This document shows, piece after piece, positions 51,617-61,206 of a DNA stretch of 64,000 bases. The DNA is taken from positions 1-64,000 of the forward strand of contig JAKQJH010000242.1 of NCBI GenBank assembly GCA_029561255.1, written 5' to 3'. Position 1 is the stretch's first letter; each line of letters begins with the position of its first letter. Source of the stretch: Bacteroidota bacterium (lineage in GTDB: Bacteria > Bacteroidota > Bacteroidia > Chitinophagales > Chitinophagaceae). The translations under genes and the position numbers were made by a program. The notes under the pieces were generated by a model. It worked only from the letters and a program-made list of their open reading frames with translations. It made no database searches and was not told the origin of the DNA.

Positions 51617-52204
51617 ATGAAAGCGATTTGTTCCGTTTTATTGATTGTTTTTATCCCGTTAATGGGAATAAGTCAAACTATTTTAGGCACTGAGTTGTAT
51701 ATTCAACTTGATAAATACTATTATACTGGCGACTCTTTTGTTTGTAAGTTTTTTGATAACGAGGCAAAGTATTCAATTGTTGCAAAGCGATTTTCTTTGA
51801 CGCCGGAGGAAAGCAAAGAAGATTTTAAGATATTCTCTGTAGATAAGCGACTAGACACAACATGGTTTTCGAGAAAAAACAATAAGTTCTTTATTGATAT
51901 TTTCAAAAAGAATGATCGACATTTTATTAAATCATCAGATTCTTGTTTCGAGATACCTGAATATTTTTTGAAAAGAAGTGGAAATTTTACAAAGCTTAAT
52001 CTTTATTTAAATAAAGATTATCAGAACTATAAAATTACCTTAGCATCATTCGTGCGAATGGGCGATGTATATAAGCCTAAGATTAATATTTTATTTAAAA
52101 AGGGGAGGCAAAAAATTATTAAATCATGCCCCCATGGAAAGGTAAATTTAATATTGGAACAAGAAAGTTGGTTATTGCCAAGTGACAAACTGAGCGAACT
52201 ATAG
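51617..52204 (+). CDS. Candidate exported immunity protein
   Basis: Signal peptide MKAICSVLLIVFIPLMGISQ; 9 bp after tip frame ends. Confidence 0.48.
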   Translation: MKAICSVLLIVFIPLMGISQTILGTELYIQLDKYYYTGDSFVCKFFDNEAKYSIVAKRFSLTPEESKEDFKIFSVDKRLDTTWFSRKNNKFFIDIFKKNDRHFIKSSDSCFEIPEYFLKRSGNFTKLNLYLNKDYQNYKITLASFVRMGDVYKPKINILFKKGRQKIIKSCPHGKVNLILEQESWLLPSDKLSEL

Positions 52205-52262
52205 ATTTAATTGATTATTTACCCTTTTGATTCCGACGACCGTGCCATAATAAGCGCTTTCG

Positions 52263-53306
52263 CTACTCCACCAACCTCCTGTGCGCCTCCTTCACCTGCT
52301 TGTCCAAATAATCCTGCACCAGCCCCACATACTTGAAAAACTCCCGGCTGCCGGGGGCATGGCCCGAAATTCGACGGACCATATTTTCCTCCACCCCCAG
52401 CAATAACAAAGTGGTAATAGCAGTACGCCGGCAGGTATGCACCGTGATATGATCACAAAAACGCCAGCTCTTGCCTCCCGGTTTTTTCAACTCCACCGGT
52501 TCTCCCCTTCGGTTCCGGATCTTGGGCAATGAATAAACCCATCCGGCCCGCTCCATTAATGTCTTAATCTGTAGATTGAGATTCGTACCGGATATACGCG
52601 GTAAAAGATATGTTCCCGCTTTGCCCCGGTACTTACGGATCAGCTCCACCGCCCAGACTGGCAAAGGCACGCGGATCTTGGCCCCGGTTTTCTGCGTATG
52701 CACCAACAGGTTTACTCCATCTTCTGTATGCTGAAGATTCGGCGTTCGTAAATTCATGAGATCGCGGAACCGCAGTCCCGCAATACAGGCAAACACAAAA
52801 ATATCCCGGGTTCGTTGCAGGTGTACCGGCAGACTTTCATAAAAACCGCGATCATTGATCAGGAATTTCAACTGCTCTGGACTCAGCACCACCGGCGTGA
52901 GTACTTCGGACGGCACCCGCATCTTCCGGTAGATACCCAGGGCCGGGAAACCGCGCTCCAGCTCCAGGTAACGTAAAAAGGTCCGCAAGACTTTCAATAC
53001 CGAAGACAAATACTGGTCATATCCCCCTTTCTCCCGGTATATAAACCCTGTAAACTTTTTTAATACCCGCTTCCAGTAGACCCGCTCCTTTTGCCAGTCA
53101 CGGGACGTTATCCTGGTTTTCCGCAACAGCCGGACAACAGTGCCGGCCGATTGCTCAAATTCCTCTAGTAAACGGTACAACACTTCATATTGGGCAAGGG
53201 TGCCCTTCCGTACTTTTTTACCGGAAGGCATCAGCCGCCGGCCCAATGCAGATGCCCGGATGAATTTTCGTAGTTCGGGAAGTAGTAAAACAAACATACT
53301 TTTCAT
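52263..53306 (-). CDS. Tyrosine-type recombinase/integrase
   Basis: ACIAGLRFRDLMNL; HTCRRTAITTLLLLGVEENMVRRISGHAPGSREFFKYVG. Confidence 0.9.
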   Translation of the reverse strand: MKSMFVLLLPELRKFIRASALGRRLMPSGKKVRKGTLAQYEVLYRLLEEFEQSAGTVVRLLRKTRITSRDWQKERVYWKRVLKKFTGFIYREKGGYDQYLSSVLKVLRTFLRYLELERGFPALGIYRKMRVPSEVLTPVVLSPEQLKFLINDRGFYESLPVHLQRTRDIFVFACIAGLRFRDLMNLRTPNLQHTEDGVNLLVHTQKTGAKIRVPLPVWAVELIRKYRGKAGTYLLPRISGTNLNLQIKTLMERAGWVYSLPKIRNRRGEPVELKKPGGKSWRFCDHITVHTCRRTAITTLLLLGVEENMVRRISGHAPGSREFFKYVGLVQDYLDKQVKEAHRRLVE

Positions 53307-53410
53307 ATACCTTGAAATTGATTTACTACTTAATCCCCTCCCCGTCCATTTTTTTATTGGCCAGGCAACCCCTTTCCCCCAAATTGCATTTATCAACTCA
53401 ACAAGGGCCA

Positions 53411-53965
53411 ATGAACCAGGAACAACTGATCAAAGAATGTAAACAGGGCAGTGCGGCTGCACAGAAGTGCCTGTATGATCTGTATGCGGATCATATGTTC
53501 ATGGTCTGCCGGCGCTACCTGAAAAATGAGGCGGATGCGGAAGAACGGATGCTGGATGGTTTCTTTAAGTTCTTCTCCCATATTAATGACTTCCGCTACC
53601 AGGGCGAAGCGGCCATTTTCAGCTGGATCAAACGGATCATGATCAATGAATGCCTGATGTTCCTGCGCAAGAAAAAACCCTTTGAGATCACCGTGGAAAC
53701 GACCGACCTGCCCCTGGCTGTAAATGAGGAAGTGTTCAGTAAACTGGAAGCGGATGAACTGCTTCAACTGATCCTCCGGCTGCCGGTTGGCTACCGCACC
53801 ATCTTTAACCTGTTTGCGGTGGAAGGAATGAGCCATAAGGAGATTGCCGCTTTGCTGAAGATCAGTGAAGGAACGTCCAAATCACAACTGTCGAAAGCGC
53901 GGCAACTACTGCAAAAAATGATCAATCACGAAAACGAAAAACATGAAAGCCGGAAAGCCAACTGA
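53411..53965 (+). CDS. RNA polymerase sigma-70 (ECF-type) factor
   Basis: Start MNQEQLIKECKQGSAAAQKCLYDLYADHMF; FNLFAVEGMSHKEIAALLKISEGTSKSQLSKARQLL. Confidence 0.9.
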   Translation: MNQEQLIKECKQGSAAAQKCLYDLYADHMFMVCRRYLKNEADAEERMLDGFFKFFSHINDFRYQGEAAIFSWIKRIMINECLMFLRKKKPFEITVETTDLPLAVNEEVFSKLEADELLQLILRLPVGYRTIFNLFAVEGMSHKEIAALLKISEGTSKSQLSKARQLLQKMINHENEKHESRKAN

Positions 53966-54644
53966 ACTGCCCTCCAGCCCGCTGGATTCGCTGTCCCCCG
54001 GACCGGCTTTTGATAAAGCCTCCGCCTGGAATACCCTGCAACAACGACTGGAAAAAAAGAAAACCAGGATCCTGTTTCCCTGGAAATGGGCCGCAGCCGC
54101 AGCCCTGCTGATCTGCTGCACCGTAATCCTGTGGCCATCTGCTAAAAAGGAGACCTCCATGGTGAAAACAGATGACGGGAAAAAGAATCCGGCTCCCGGA
54201 ATTCAGCTTACAGGGAAGGAAGAGAAATCAATTGTTAACCAGAAAGAAATGGCAGTACCCAACTCACCGGCTAACCCAAACAGCACTGCAGATTTCAATT
54301 CCGTACAAGTGAAGATGGAATCAGTAATTCCGGTGAATGAAGAAATAGCTATATACGATTCGTTTTCACTGATCAGCCCGTTAAGTCAACCCGAACTTAC
54401 CCTGAGCGCTGAACCTGCAGCCGTTAAGAAAAAATTACGGGTGGTATATAATAATGACCTCGCAGTAACCGATCCTGAAGAAGTGGTTGCTGCAGCCGAA
54501 GAAACAGAAAACCCGATCCCCCTGTTCAGAAAAGCAAAACTGAATCATACCCTCAAAGCCGAAAATATCCAGCCGGAAGGTATCACCCCCCGGCGGAAAA
54601 AAGGAATACTCTTTTTCAGTCCTTCTATAAAACCTAAAGACTAA
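53943..54644 (+). CDS. Single-TM protein, possible anti-sigma-like partner
   Basis: Overlaps sigma gene end; one TM (WKWAAAAALLICCTVILWPS). Confidence 0.6.
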   Translation: MKAGKPTELPSSPLDSLSPGPAFDKASAWNTLQQRLEKKKTRILFPWKWAAAAALLICCTVILWPSAKKETSMVKTDDGKKNPAPGIQLTGKEEKSIVNQKEMAVPNSPANPNSTADFNSVQVKMESVIPVNEEIAIYDSFSLISPLSQPELTLSAEPAAVKKKLRVVYNNDLAVTDPEEVVAAAEETENPIPLFRKAKLNHTLKAENIQPEGITPRRKKGILFFSPSIKPKD

Positions 54645-54650
54645 ACGATC

Positions 54651-55829
54651 ATGAAACGATTAATGCTTCTTTGCCTGCTTGCAGGTACCGTCCTCTCCAT
54701 GTCTGCCCAATCCAATAACTGGATTTATAACCAGTCCAGTGGCTGGACCTACCTCGAAGGAATGAGCCGCTCGGATCAGTATTTTAATCCCGTCAACCGC
54801 AACTGGCTGCGCCACCAGTTCATCATCGACCTTGCTGGTGGCAACCGGATGATTGTACAAATGACCAGTAAGTCACAGCTGACTCATTTACTGAATATGG
54901 ATTCCATATTGTTGCAGGTACAAACCGTGATCAACGAACTGAAAGATTCCCTGAAGTTGACCAATAACAACCTTAAACTGGAATACTCCACTGATTATGC
55001 CGGCATTACCCGGATCCGCACCCAGGTTTTTTCTTCGACCCGGCAGCATTATGTGTTACAGCAGAAAGAACTGGCCTCCTTAAAGATCGAACAGGATACA
55101 ATCGTGATAACGGGTGTGATAAAAAAATCCACTGCCGAACGGGTCGACTACCGTGGCATCTACTACAGTTTGCCTTATAAGATTACCCTGCTCATGAACA
55201 ATTATGAAAAACTGCCAACACTGATAAATGGCAACCTGGGCCCGGTGATGGAACAGATCCGCTCCGAATGGAACAGCAATGAGAAATGGGGTTCAGAAAA
55301 TAACTGGAGATATAACCTGGCCGGGTATTACAACCTGGCAGACCCATCTAAAAATTCCCGGATCAGGAATACCTGGAGCAGGAACCGGTATCATTCCACG
55401 GTGGCTCCCTATGTGCATTTGGGAATTCAGGCCATCAACGGACGCTTTTCCCCTTCAGCAGGCGTCGGTATCGAAATGATCAACTCCTACCGTAACATTA
55501 ATAATCATTTCCAGCTTTTCTGGGAACCTTATTTTTACTTTGACCAGATATCTGGCGGAAAAAACAAAATGTACCGGAATGATTTTATCAGTTTCCAATA
55601 CGTAACCGTTACCTACGATAATACCGAACGCAATAAGGTATTGTTCAACCAGCTCTTCTCCATCGGCTACCTCGTCAGCCGACGCGGTGATTTCCTGGAG
55701 CCTTCCACGGTTAAACTGGGACTTCCGGGTGCCCGCTACCGGGATGCATTTCTTCATCCGGAATTTGTCTTCAATAAATTTTTTAAGGATTTTCAGCCGA
55801 GTCTGAAGCTGATGTTGTACCTGGATTGA
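54651..55829 (+). CDS. Secreted hypothetical protein
   Basis: Signal peptide MKRLMLLCLLAGTVLSMSAQS; in operon with sigma factor. Confidence 0.6.
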   Translation: MKRLMLLCLLAGTVLSMSAQSNNWIYNQSSGWTYLEGMSRSDQYFNPVNRNWLRHQFIIDLAGGNRMIVQMTSKSQLTHLLNMDSILLQVQTVINELKDSLKLTNNNLKLEYSTDYAGITRIRTQVFSSTRQHYVLQQKELASLKIEQDTIVITGVIKKSTAERVDYRGIYYSLPYKITLLMNNYEKLPTLINGNLGPVMEQIRSEWNSNEKWGSENNWRYNLAGYYNLADPSKNSRIRNTWSRNRYHSTVAPYVHLGIQAINGRFSPSAGVGIEMINSYRNINNHFQLFWEPYFYFDQISGGKNKMYRNDFISFQYVTVTYDNTERNKVLFNQLFSIGYLVSRRGDFLEPSTVKLGLPGARYRDAFLHPEFVFNKFFKDFQPSLKLMLYLD

Positions 55830-55831
55830 TA

Positions 55832-55998
55832 CCTCACCCCCTAACCCCCTCTCCTTCAGGAGAGGGGGAAGGAGATTCCGCTATTAAAACGGGCAATTAG
55901 TACTAAGAAAATTATACAGGGGTGTAAGAAATTGTCCTTAGCCCCTCTCCTAAAGCCTGCCTGCCGGTAGGCAGGGAGAGGGGTTGGGGTGAGGTTTC
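55832..55998. repeat. Intergenic inverted repeat (cctcaccccctaaccccctctcc ... ggagaggggttggggtgagg) with nested palindrome
   Basis: Complementary ends; internal cctgcctgccggtaggcagg. Confidence 0.8.
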
Positions 55999-55999
55999 C

Positions 56000-57202
56000 C
56001 TAGGGATTCAGGTGAGCTATAATCCCCACTGCCCCCATATAACTCATCGACAATACCACTATCCATCCAATAATCTGCAATAATAAAGAATGTTTATACT
56101 CCCCCACCACTTTTTGCTTTCGTGCAGCTACCAATATCACGGCTAATGCAATGGGCAGTATAATGCCATTGACCGCACCGGCCAGTATCAGCAATTTCAC
56201 CGGCTGGCCGACAAATAAAAAAATACAGGTGGAGAACAGAATGAAGAGGCTGGTCACCATTTTTTCATTCCGCTGTACAAAAGGTGAAATGGTTTTCCAG
56301 AAAGAAACCGATGTATACGAAGCTCCCACCACCGAAGTGATAGCTGCACTCCACATCACTATACCAAAAAAACGATAACCGAGTTCTCCGGCAGCAGATT
56401 GAAAGACAGAAGCGGCCGGATTCGTGGCCGATAACTTCACCCCCTGCCATACCACACCCAGTGCAGCGAGAAAAAGTATATACCGCATCAATGACGTGAT
56501 TAATATCCCGCTGACCGAACTTTTTGTGACCTGGCCAAGCTGTTCCTTTCCCTTTATGCCTGCATCAAGCAAACGATGTGCACCGGCAAAAGAAATATAA
56601 CCCCCTACCGTTCCCCCAACCAGGGTCACGATCTTCATCATATCGGTCTTCTCCGGCCATACGGTCCGGTAGAGTGCTTCGCCCAGGGGTGGATGGGAAA
56701 TAAAAGCGATGTACAGGGTGAGCCCAATCATCAGTAAACCCAGCACTTTTACAAACACATCGATCAGACTTCCCGCTTGCTTTGACCAGAAGATACCCAG
56801 GGCAATCACGCAACTGATGACCGCACCAATTTTTACATCAATACCGGTGAGTACATTTAGTCCCAATCCTGTGCCGGCAATATTGCCGATATTAAATACC
56901 AGTCCGCCAAATGCAATCAACGCCGCTAAAAAAAAGCCGAGTCCCGGCAGCATCGTATTGGAAATATCCTGGGCCCGCTTCCCACTGACTGTAATAATGC
57001 GCCAGATATTCAACTGTGCCCCGATATCCAGCAATACCGATATCAATATCACAAAACCAAAACTGGTGAGCAGTTCACCGGTGAACAAACTGGTCTGGGT
57101 AAGGAAACCCGGACCAATAGCCGAAGTGGCCATCAGAAAAGCAGCACCGAGAATGACGCCCCTGGTTCCTTTTTTGGGGGAATTAGCTGGGCCGGATGTC
57201 AA
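56000..57202 (-). CDS. NRAMP-family-like transporter
   Basis: AIGPGFLTQTSLFTGELLTSFGFVILISVLLDIGAQ; polytopic; adjacent to pxp genes. Confidence 0.75.
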   Translation of the reverse strand: MTSGPANSPKKGTRGVILGAAFLMATSAIGPGFLTQTSLFTGELLTSFGFVILISVLLDIGAQLNIWRIITVSGKRAQDISNTMLPGLGFFLAALIAFGGLVFNIGNIAGTGLGLNVLTGIDVKIGAVISCVIALGIFWSKQAGSLIDVFVKVLGLLMIGLTLYIAFISHPPLGEALYRTVWPEKTDMMKIVTLVGGTVGGYISFAGAHRLLDAGIKGKEQLGQVTKSSVSGILITSLMRYILFLAALGVVWQGVKLSATNPAASVFQSAAGELGYRFFGIVMWSAAITSVVGASYTSVSFWKTISPFVQRNEKMVTSLFILFSTCIFLFVGQPVKLLILAGAVNGIILPIALAVILVAARKQKVVGEYKHSLLLQIIGWIVVLSMSYMGAVGIIAHLNP

Positions 57203-57926
57203 TGCCTTTCTCTTTTAAGTTGCGGTGAATAGTGGTGGCGAATTCCAATACATGAGGACCATCGCCATGCAGGCAGATCGATTCAGCCACAATCGGAATT
57301 TTTACGCCGGATACGGTGGTCACAGTACCTTCTTTAACCATCTCCAATACCTGGGCTGCCGCTACTGAAGCATCTGTGATCATGGCTTCCGCCGTACCCC
57401 TGGGTGTAAGCGTACCATCCTCCTGGTAGGTTCGGTCGGCATAGACTTCACTGATCGTGTTGAGTCCGATCTCAATGGCCTGTTCAATGGAACAACTGCC
57501 GCTGAGTCCGACCAGGAATAATTTACTGTTGAAATTTTTTACCGCTTTAGCAATCACTTGTGCCACCAGGGGTTCGCGGGCCGACATATTATACAAAGCC
57601 CCATGCGGTTTTACATGCCGGAGAGATACTTCGGCCATATCGGCCATTTCCTGCATGATGAGTAATTGCTGGATGATGAGTTCATAGAGTTCAGTGACGG
57701 GCAATTCCATTTCCCTTCTGCCAAAATTTGACCGGTCCAGGAAGGAAGGATGTGCACCGGGGGCCACATTGAATTGTTTACAGAGTTCCAGCGTATGCAG
57801 GATGCTGTTGGTGTCCCCTGCATGGTAACCGCAGGCAATATTGGCGGAGGAAATAAAAGGCATCAGGGCTTCTTCATTGCCCATACCCTCTCCCATGTCG
57901 CAGTTGATATCTATATGGTCACGCAT
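57183..57926 (-). CDS. pxpA: 5-oxoprolinase subunit PxpA (LamB/YcsF family)
   Basis: IDINCDMGEGMGNEEALMPFISSANIACGYHAGD; CLHGDGPHVLEFA. Confidence 0.92.
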   Translation of the reverse strand: MRDHIDINCDMGEGMGNEEALMPFISSANIACGYHAGDTNSILHTLELCKQFNVAPGAHPSFLDRSNFGRREMELPVTELYELIIQQLLIMQEMADMAEVSLRHVKPHGALYNMSAREPLVAQVIAKAVKNFNSKLFLVGLSGSCSIEQAIEIGLNTISEVYADRTYQEDGTLTPRGTAEAMITDASVAAAQVLEMVKEGTVTTVSGVKIPIVAESICLHGDGPHVLEFATTIHRNLKEKGIDIRPS

Positions 57927-58899
57927 ATGGTTGCAATTTAAATAAACAAGCATTCTGCAGCTGCTTTATATGCTGTTGTTGTTTTTGCAGCAGTTGTTCA
58001 GCCGTCTCCAGATCCGTCATTTTAAAGTGTAATGCCTCTGCCGATCTTTTCTGCGCCAGCTTTGAATGATGGGCCGTGATTACATGGGCTACGCATGGAT
58101 AGCCTCCGGTGGTCTGGTGATCGGCCATCAGGATGATCAGTTTGCCATCGGGCAATAACTGGATCGTTCCGAATGTGACAGCGGATGAAACCAATTCCTC
58201 CCCGGGCAGGATATCCAGGGGTTCATTGCCCAGGTGAAAACCCATCCGGTCGGCCAGTTTGGTGATCAGAAAAGGAGTTCCCAAAAAACGTTCCCTGGAT
58301 GCAGCTGGCAACCGGTCCCATTCCTTTCCGGGAAGAATTAAAATTTCCTTACTGTTATCACCCGACTGGTGATCGGCTGTCCAGGGCAGTATCCTGAAAT
58401 TTTTCCCATTTAAATATTTACTATACTCCCCTTCGGTCCGGCAAATCAGTTCGTCGCCTTTCCGCAAAGCCCGGCCTTCATAACCACCTGCCGTGGCTTT
58501 GAGGTTGGTACTCTGACTTTCGAGCCAGTGGTTCATTTGAAAGCCACCTTGTACGGCAAGATAGGAACGGGCTCCGCTCACCGGACGATGAAACTGCAAC
58601 GCATCATTTTTATTCACCACGATACCCTGGTTCAGCGGTACCGGTTCGCCATTGATGCTGGATGAAAAATCGGCTCCCGTAATGGCGATCATCAGTGGCC
58701 GGGTAAAGAGTATAACAGATGAAGGAAAATGAAGTTCGAGCACCGCTTCATGCAGCTCATTTCCCACCAGCGCATTGGCCACCTGCATTGCATATCGGTC
58801 CATGGCGCCGGAAGGATTGATCCCCGCTTGCTGGTAACCGTAGCGACCGAGGTCCTGCACGGTATCCTGTATGCCTGCTTTAATAATGCGCAAACTCAT
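57919..58899 (-). CDS. pxpC: 5-oxoprolinase subunit PxpC
   Basis: IIKAGIQDTVQDLGRYGYQQAGINPSGAMDRYAMQVANALVGN; MADHQTTGGYPCVAHV. Confidence 0.92.
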   Translation of the reverse strand: MSLRIIKAGIQDTVQDLGRYGYQQAGINPSGAMDRYAMQVANALVGNELHEAVLELHFPSSVILFTRPLMIAITGADFSSSINGEPVPLNQGIVVNKNDALQFHRPVSGARSYLAVQGGFQMNHWLESQSTNLKATAGGYEGRALRKGDELICRTEGEYSKYLNGKNFRILPWTADHQSGDNSKEILILPGKEWDRLPAASRERFLGTPFLITKLADRMGFHLGNEPLDILPGEELVSSAVTFGTIQLLPDGKLIILMADHQTTGGYPCVAHVITAHHSKLAQKRSAEALHFKMTDLETAEQLLQKQQQHIKQLQNACLFKLQPYA

Positions 58900-59590
58900 A
58901 TTTATCGATTGAATAAAACTGCACCCGGTCACCCGCCTGCAGCAGTGTGGGCTCTTTGCGGTTACGGTTAAATAATTCGATGGGGGTCATGCCGATGATT
59001 TGCCAGCCACCCGGAGAGGTAAATGGATAGATGCCGGTCTGCCGGCCGGCAATGCCCACACTGCCGGCTTTCGTGGACTTTGGCCTGAGCTTGCGGGCCA
59101 TGGCCAGTTGCTCGTCCACTTCTCCCATATAAGCAAATCCGGGTAGAAAACCCATCATGTACACCCGGTAAATCCGGCCGGTATGCAGACTGATCAGTTC
59201 CTCCACTGTTATTTTATTTTCTTCCAGTATATGTTCAAGATCCGGCGACAAGCTTGCGTCATAACAAACCGGAATGCGTACCATGCGGGAATTAGTTTCC
59301 TTATAAGTTAGTTCAACCGCCATTATTTCGGTTATTCGTTCCCGTACGTAATTAAAAGCGGTACCCTCCGCAGGCAGCAGTTTCCGGATAAACACCGGGT
59401 CATAATACACCGTCAGGGAGCTATAAGCCGGAACCGCTTCGATAAAACCGGGGAACTGCTGGTGCCTGAACTGCTGGTACCGGGCCATGACTTCCAGGTT
59501 GATCGCTTCATCAATACGATTACCCCAGTCGAGCGTAAGGGCCGAATCGCCCAGGGGAAAGAGTTGATATGATAAGGTGGGGGTGGTCAT
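58880..59590 (-). CDS. pxpB: 5-oxoprolinase subunit PxpB
   Basis: FLPGFAYMGEVDEQLAMARKLRPKSTKAGSVGIAGRQTGIYPFTSPGGWQIIGMTP. Confidence 0.92.
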   Translation of the reverse strand: MTTPTLSYQLFPLGDSALTLDWGNRIDEAINLEVMARYQQFRHQQFPGFIEAVPAYSSLTVYYDPVFIRKLLPAEGTAFNYVRERITEIMAVELTYKETNSRMVRIPVCYDASLSPDLEHILEENKITVEELISLHTGRIYRVYMMGFLPGFAYMGEVDEQLAMARKLRPKSTKAGSVGIAGRQTGIYPFTSPGGWQIIGMTPIELFNRNRKEPTLLQAGDRVQFYSIDKYEFAHY

Positions 59591-59662
59591 GGGTGTGTTG
59601 TTGAAGATAATGTGTTTTTTCGTCACCCGCACATACCCCATCATAACTTACCTTTACTCCCG

Positions 59663-60691
59663 ATGAGCCGATTAAACCGACGAGACAGTATTAACCTCTT
59701 TTCCAAATTAACCTTCCGGCGGGTGTGGAACGGGCTGAAAGTGCTGGCCAGTTACCAGGTCAGCAAGTGGACCGGAAAGTCGGTGCAGTGGGGTTACCCG
59801 GTTTCCATTTCCTTTGAGCCCACGACATCCTGTAATCTGCGCTGCCCGGAATGCCCAAGCGGACTGCGGGCCTTTACCCGTCCCACAGGTATGCTCCAAC
59901 GGGATTTTTTCAGGGAGACCATCGATCAGCTGCATAAAGAATTACTCTATCTCGTATTTTATTTCCAGGGAGAGCCTTACCTCAATCCGTCTTTTCTCGA
60001 TATGGTACTGTATGCGGGATCCAAAAAAATTTACACTGCTACGTCCACCAATGCGCATTACCTGACCGATGACAATGCAAAGCGCACGATAGAGAGCGGA
60101 CTGGACCGGCTGATTATTTCGATCGACGGTACCACGCAGGAAGTATACCAGCAGTACCGGGTTGGCGGCCAGCTCAGCAAAGTGCTGGAGGGGGCCCGTA
60201 ATATTGTGAAATGGAAAAAAGAACTGAACAGTACTAAACCCTTTGTAGTGTTTCAGTTCTTAGTGGTGAAACCCAATGAACACCAGATTGAAGACGTAAA
60301 AGCACTGGCGAAAGAAATCGGGGTGGATGATGTATGGTTCAAGACCGCTCAGATTTATGATTATGAAAAAGACCCAAACCAGCTGATCCCGACTATTGAT
60401 AAATACAGCCGGTACCGGAAAAACGGGGACGGCTATTCATTCAAGGGGAAACTGGCCAATCACTGCTGGCGGCTCTGGCATGATCCGGTGATTACCTGGG
60501 ACGGACTGGTGGCGCCCTGTTGTTTTGACAAGGATGCGCAGCACCAGCTGGGCGATTTAAAGAAAAAACCGTTCAAAGAAATCTGGAAGAACGGAGAATA
60601 CAGTAAATTCAGGCAACAGATCCTGAAAGGAAGAAAGAATATCGATATCTGTTCCAATTGCAGCGAAGGCACCCGTGTCTGGGAGAGTTAG
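59663..60691 (+). CDS. Radical SAM/SPASM-domain protein
   Basis: FEPTTSCNLRCPECPSG; C-terminal CCFDKDAQHQLGDLKKKPFKEIWKNGEYSKFRQ...CSNC. Confidence 0.88.
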   Translation: MSRLNRRDSINLFSKLTFRRVWNGLKVLASYQVSKWTGKSVQWGYPVSISFEPTTSCNLRCPECPSGLRAFTRPTGMLQRDFFRETIDQLHKELLYLVFYFQGEPYLNPSFLDMVLYAGSKKIYTATSTNAHYLTDDNAKRTIESGLDRLIISIDGTTQEVYQQYRVGGQLSKVLEGARNIVKWKKELNSTKPFVVFQFLVVKPNEHQIEDVKALAKEIGVDDVWFKTAQIYDYEKDPNQLIPTIDKYSRYRKNGDGYSFKGKLANHCWRLWHDPVITWDGLVAPCCFDKDAQHQLGDLKKKPFKEIWKNGEYSKFRQQILKGRKNIDICSNCSEGTRVWES

Positions 60692-60723
60692 GAATTATCA
60701 TTATACCACAAACACCCAATGCT

Positions 60724-61206
60724 ATGCATTTACCATCGCACATTTCCACCCGGCTTCAGTACCAGCATAAGAACCTTGTTGATATTATTGACGGACTGAC
60801 CGAAGAACAGGTCCGCTTCCAGGTGATACCCGGCAAGTGGTCCATCTTCCAGCAGATTGTACACTTACAAACTTACCAGCATACATTTATTGACCGGGTC
60901 AAAGAGATCCTGAAAGGGCATGGTCCCGTCTTTGAGCGGTATACTGCCGAAACCGATCCGCAGTTTCACGAAAACTGTGCAAAGAGCTTCCGCGAAGTCA
61001 TGCAGGATATGATCACCACCCGCAAGGAAATGGCGAATGAAATGCTGCATTTCAGTGAGCCTGATTTTTTGAAAAAAGGAACCCATCCTTTATTCGGCGA
61101 ACTGACCTTGCAGCAATGGATCAATTTCTTCCTGCTGCATGAAGGGCATCATTTGTTTGCGATATTGAAGTTGTCGGGGGAGCTGAAGAAAATGAGTAAT
61201 CAGTGA
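60724..61206 (+). CDS. DinB-family protein
   Basis: KWSIFQQIVHLQTYQHTFIDRVKEIL; LHEGHHLFAILKL. Confidence 0.8.
   Translation: MHLPSHISTRLQYQHKNLVDIIDGLTEEQVRFQVIPGKWSIFQQIVHLQTYQHTFIDRVKEILKGHGPVFERYTAETDPQFHENCAKSFREVMQDMITTRKEMANEMLHFSEPDFLKKGTHPLFGELTLQQWINFFLLHEGHHLFAILKLSGELKKMSNQ

Noticed and set aside
52263-53306. Integron interpretation (integrase plus gene cassettes with attC sites)
   Set aside because: Cassette boundaries are integrase 3'-end fragments and RHS linkers, not attC-like short palindromes; no integron-integrase-specific features recognised.
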